Assembly (NCBI GenBank): GCA_041484195.1
Contig: JBGPHC010000003.1
Coordinates: forward strand, 186,001 to 250,000
DNA length: 64,000 bases
Source of the DNA: PSRI01 sp041484195
Lineage (GTDB): Bacteria; Bacteroidota; Bacteroidia; Chitinophagales; Chitinophagaceae
Reading direction: 5' to 3'
Shown here piece by piece: positions 62,754-64,000 of this stretch. The notes beneath the pieces are model-generated. The model worked only from the letters and a program-made list of their open reading frames with translations. It did no database searches and was not told the origin of the DNA. A program made the translations under genes and the position numbers. Each line of letters opens with the position of its first letter. Within the stretch, counting starts at the first letter, position 1.

Positions 62754-63671
62754 TCAGGAAACGCCTACCTGCTCGCCAATATCGAATTCGTGGAGCTTGC
62801 TATAATAAAGCATCAATATTTTTTCCTGGAAATGGTTTGGATTGGGCTTTGAAAAATGTTTCCCGGTCCTGATGCCCATTCGATTGCCTTTTATATTCAA
62901 TCGCATTTCCTCTTCCTTCTTTTTCCAGCGCTTTGATGTGAGGCGGAAAAAATAATCGTCGAGCCGGTCTCCCAGCCAATTATCAAACAACCATTCAATC
63001 ATTTTTTTATACCAGGGATTATGCATCGTTTTATTAGCCGAGAAATTCCTGTACCGATAGTTGGGGTAATATTCCCTGGCCCAATCATTGGCGCTGAAGA
63101 ATTTTCCCAGGCTTCCATTGCCACAGGCCGGTAACAGGGTAATCAATTCCATGGCGGTAAATACATTCTTTTCTTCAATCAGCATGGCGTCTTCATCCAC
63201 AAAATAATTCATGCAAAACCAGTGTTGCTTTTTCACCAGGAAAGTCAGTTTCTTAAATAAATGCAAAAAAGTCCTTGAAATCCATAGTCTGTTGGATTTC
63301 GTGATCAGAAAAAAATCGATGTCCGCGTTGGGATCCGCAAAATTTTTAGAAAGAGAGCCTGAAATGCCAATGCCTCTTACAAAAGGAAAGAGGAACAGGA
63401 ATTCCGATATCTTATAGGCCCTTTGTAACAGATGGCCCGCGTGCTGGTTCCCCTTTATCCTTCTCTCGGCAAGCGCATAATTATTTTGAAGGGAATAAAA
63501 TTCGTTTACCCTGAAAATCTGGCCATCCCGCAGCATCTGGTTCAGCGTGGAGCTGAGCTCGAAGTCGCTGGTTCTTAGTTCGATGAAGAATTTAATCTCC
63601 TCATAAGTAACGGGATATTGAAACATGTCGAAATATACCAGCACTTTCAATATACTATTTTCCAGCTTCAA
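62754..63671 (-). CDS. Pol-beta-superfamily nucleotidyltransferase
   Basis: A 305-residue protein. An N-terminal winged-helix-like region (about 1-65, VLVYFDMFQYPVTYEEI) precedes the nucleotidyltransferase core with GISGSLSKNFADPNADIDFF: the GS pair (105-106) and D117 and D119 bind metal and nucleotide. The middle and end are helical and basic (KRWKKKEEEMRLNI). Family members add nucleotides to proteins, RNA or small molecules. Similar genes occur beside rSAM and glycosyltransferase loci in Bacteroidota. Function here is unknown. Confidence 0.75.
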   Translation of the reverse strand: MKLENSILKVLVYFDMFQYPVTYEEIKFFIELRTSDFELSSTLNQMLRDGQIFRVNEFYSLQNNYALAERRIKGNQHAGHLLQRAYKISEFLFLFPFVRGIGISGSLSKNFADPNADIDFFLITKSNRLWISRTFLHLFKKLTFLVKKQHWFCMNYFVDEDAMLIEEKNVFTAMELITLLPACGNGSLGKFFSANDWAREYYPNYRYRNFSANKTMHNPWYKKMIEWLFDNWLGDRLDDYFFRLTSKRWKKKEEEMRLNIKGNRMGIRTGKHFSKPNPNHFQEKILMLYYSKLHEFDIGEQVGVS

Positions 63672-63855
63672 TGGATAGCGCGTTTTATTTTTAAAAAATG
63701 AGTCTTTGGTTTTATTCCGGGATATGATGGACCGGAGAAATCCAATTACCGGGCAACTGTTTGATATTTGACCCGTATCATCCCTTAGTAATACTGCGAT
63801 TTTTTACAAAAGGTTGCTTAACTCAAACTGGCTCAATTTTGGAAGTAATTCGTAT

Positions 63856-64000
63856 ATGGCAAGAATCAATATGGAACCCCGCCGAAGCACCCCGGACTGG
63901 GAAATGGCTGTTGTTGCGCAAAATGAAAATAAATTACAAGCCTTCGTGGTTGGAAAAACCGGCTATTTTTTCGTAAAGAGGGCGATGGATGTATTGATCG
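63856..64000 (+). CDS. Initiating sugar transferase, 3' truncated by window edge
   Basis: From the ATG at 63856 an open frame runs to the end of the window (48 complete codons, no stop). The visible part ends GYFFVKRAMDVLI, a typical beginning of the first membrane helix of bacterial sugar transferases (WcaJ/PglC-like), which transfer a sugar phosphate to undecaprenyl phosphate to start lipid-linked glycan synthesis. The 33 residues before it are polar, as expected for a short cytoplasmic start. It would complete the set with the flippase and glycosyltransferases. Identification rests on about 13 residues, so it is moderate. Confidence 0.55.
   Translation, partial: MARINMEPRRSTPDWEMAVVAQNENKLQAFVVGKTGYFFVKRAMDVLI

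Noticed and set aside
63761..63976. Plus-strand 71-codon frame near the window end
   Set aside because: It overlaps, in another frame, the better sugar transferase start at 63856, which reads into a typical membrane helix.
1..64000. tRNA, rRNA, CRISPR array, transposase or prophage genes
   Set aside because: Read for T-loop GTTCGA-type motifs, regular spaced repeats and DDE or integrase motifs; none were convincing.

Overview
This is a stretch of chromosome from a Gram-negative member of the Bacteroidota, most likely a Chitinophagaceae-type organism; that placement is an inference. The pointers are lpxB (lipid A), a TonB C-terminal/MORN protein, a head-GIN lipoprotein, a small DUF6728-type membrane protein, a surE-small membrane protein-lpxB operon, frequent TTG starts, candidate promoters of the Bacteroidota type (TTTG ... 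TAnnTTTG) and many glycoside hydrolases. I see no phage, transposase, CRISPR array, rRNA or tRNA gene. Names come from reading motifs and family resemblance; no database search was run.

Region 1 (1-16.3 kb) is mainly housekeeping: the end of an M14 peptidase, a glycosyltransferase, envelope proteins, GMP synthase (guaA), a ligand-binding protein and a di-heme cytochrome c. The cytochrome stop codon is directly followed by the start of an Lhr-like 'ligase-associated' DEXH helicase. Next come a fusion of an AmgK-like sugar kinase with a RapZ C-terminal domain and its MurU-like nucleotidyltransferase partner (probable cell-wall amino-sugar salvage), a haem-binding protein, the PdeM-type metallophosphoesterase of the ligase-associated repair set, and a class II-type histone deacetylase homologue.

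Region 2 (16.4-18.7 kb) is a compact defence locus on the minus strand: an XRE-S24 (LexA/CI-like) regulator with two matching palindromes at its start codon, a BglII/BstYI-family restriction enzyme, and an overlapping MT-A70 adenine methyltransferase.

Region 3 (18.7-36.3 kb) holds surE, a membrane protein, lpxB with a convergent small gene overlapping its 3' end, a GT2 glycosyltransferase coupled to asnB, and a mixed set of metabolic genes: two SDRs, a SemiSWEET, two VOC proteins, a DJ-1 protein, an N-methyltryptophan/sarcosine oxidase-type enzyme, a CDF zinc exporter, an NTF2-like protein, proBA and a thioredoxin-like protein.

Region 4 (36.3-47.5 kb) is a five-gene minus-strand carbohydrate block: MGH1/GH63-like glucosidase, YghZ-type aldo-keto reductase, GH2 beta-galactosidase, a clan GH-A lipoprotein and a PA14-containing GH31. 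The last three fit removal of side chains from a branched plant glycan such as xyloglucan. No SusC/SusD pair is present in the window.

Region 5 (48-64 kb) is the most unusual part. It is a glycoconjugate-type cluster with a PglK-like ABC flippase, GT4, GT9, two GT-C membrane proteins, three radical SAM enzymes (two with an N-terminal B12-binding-like region, one SPASM-like), four methyltransferases, a pol-beta-type nucleotidyltransferase and, cut by the window edge, an initiating sugar transferase. Several of these genes overlap, which points to coordinated production of a modified lipid-linked glycan or glycolipid that I cannot match to a described pathway.
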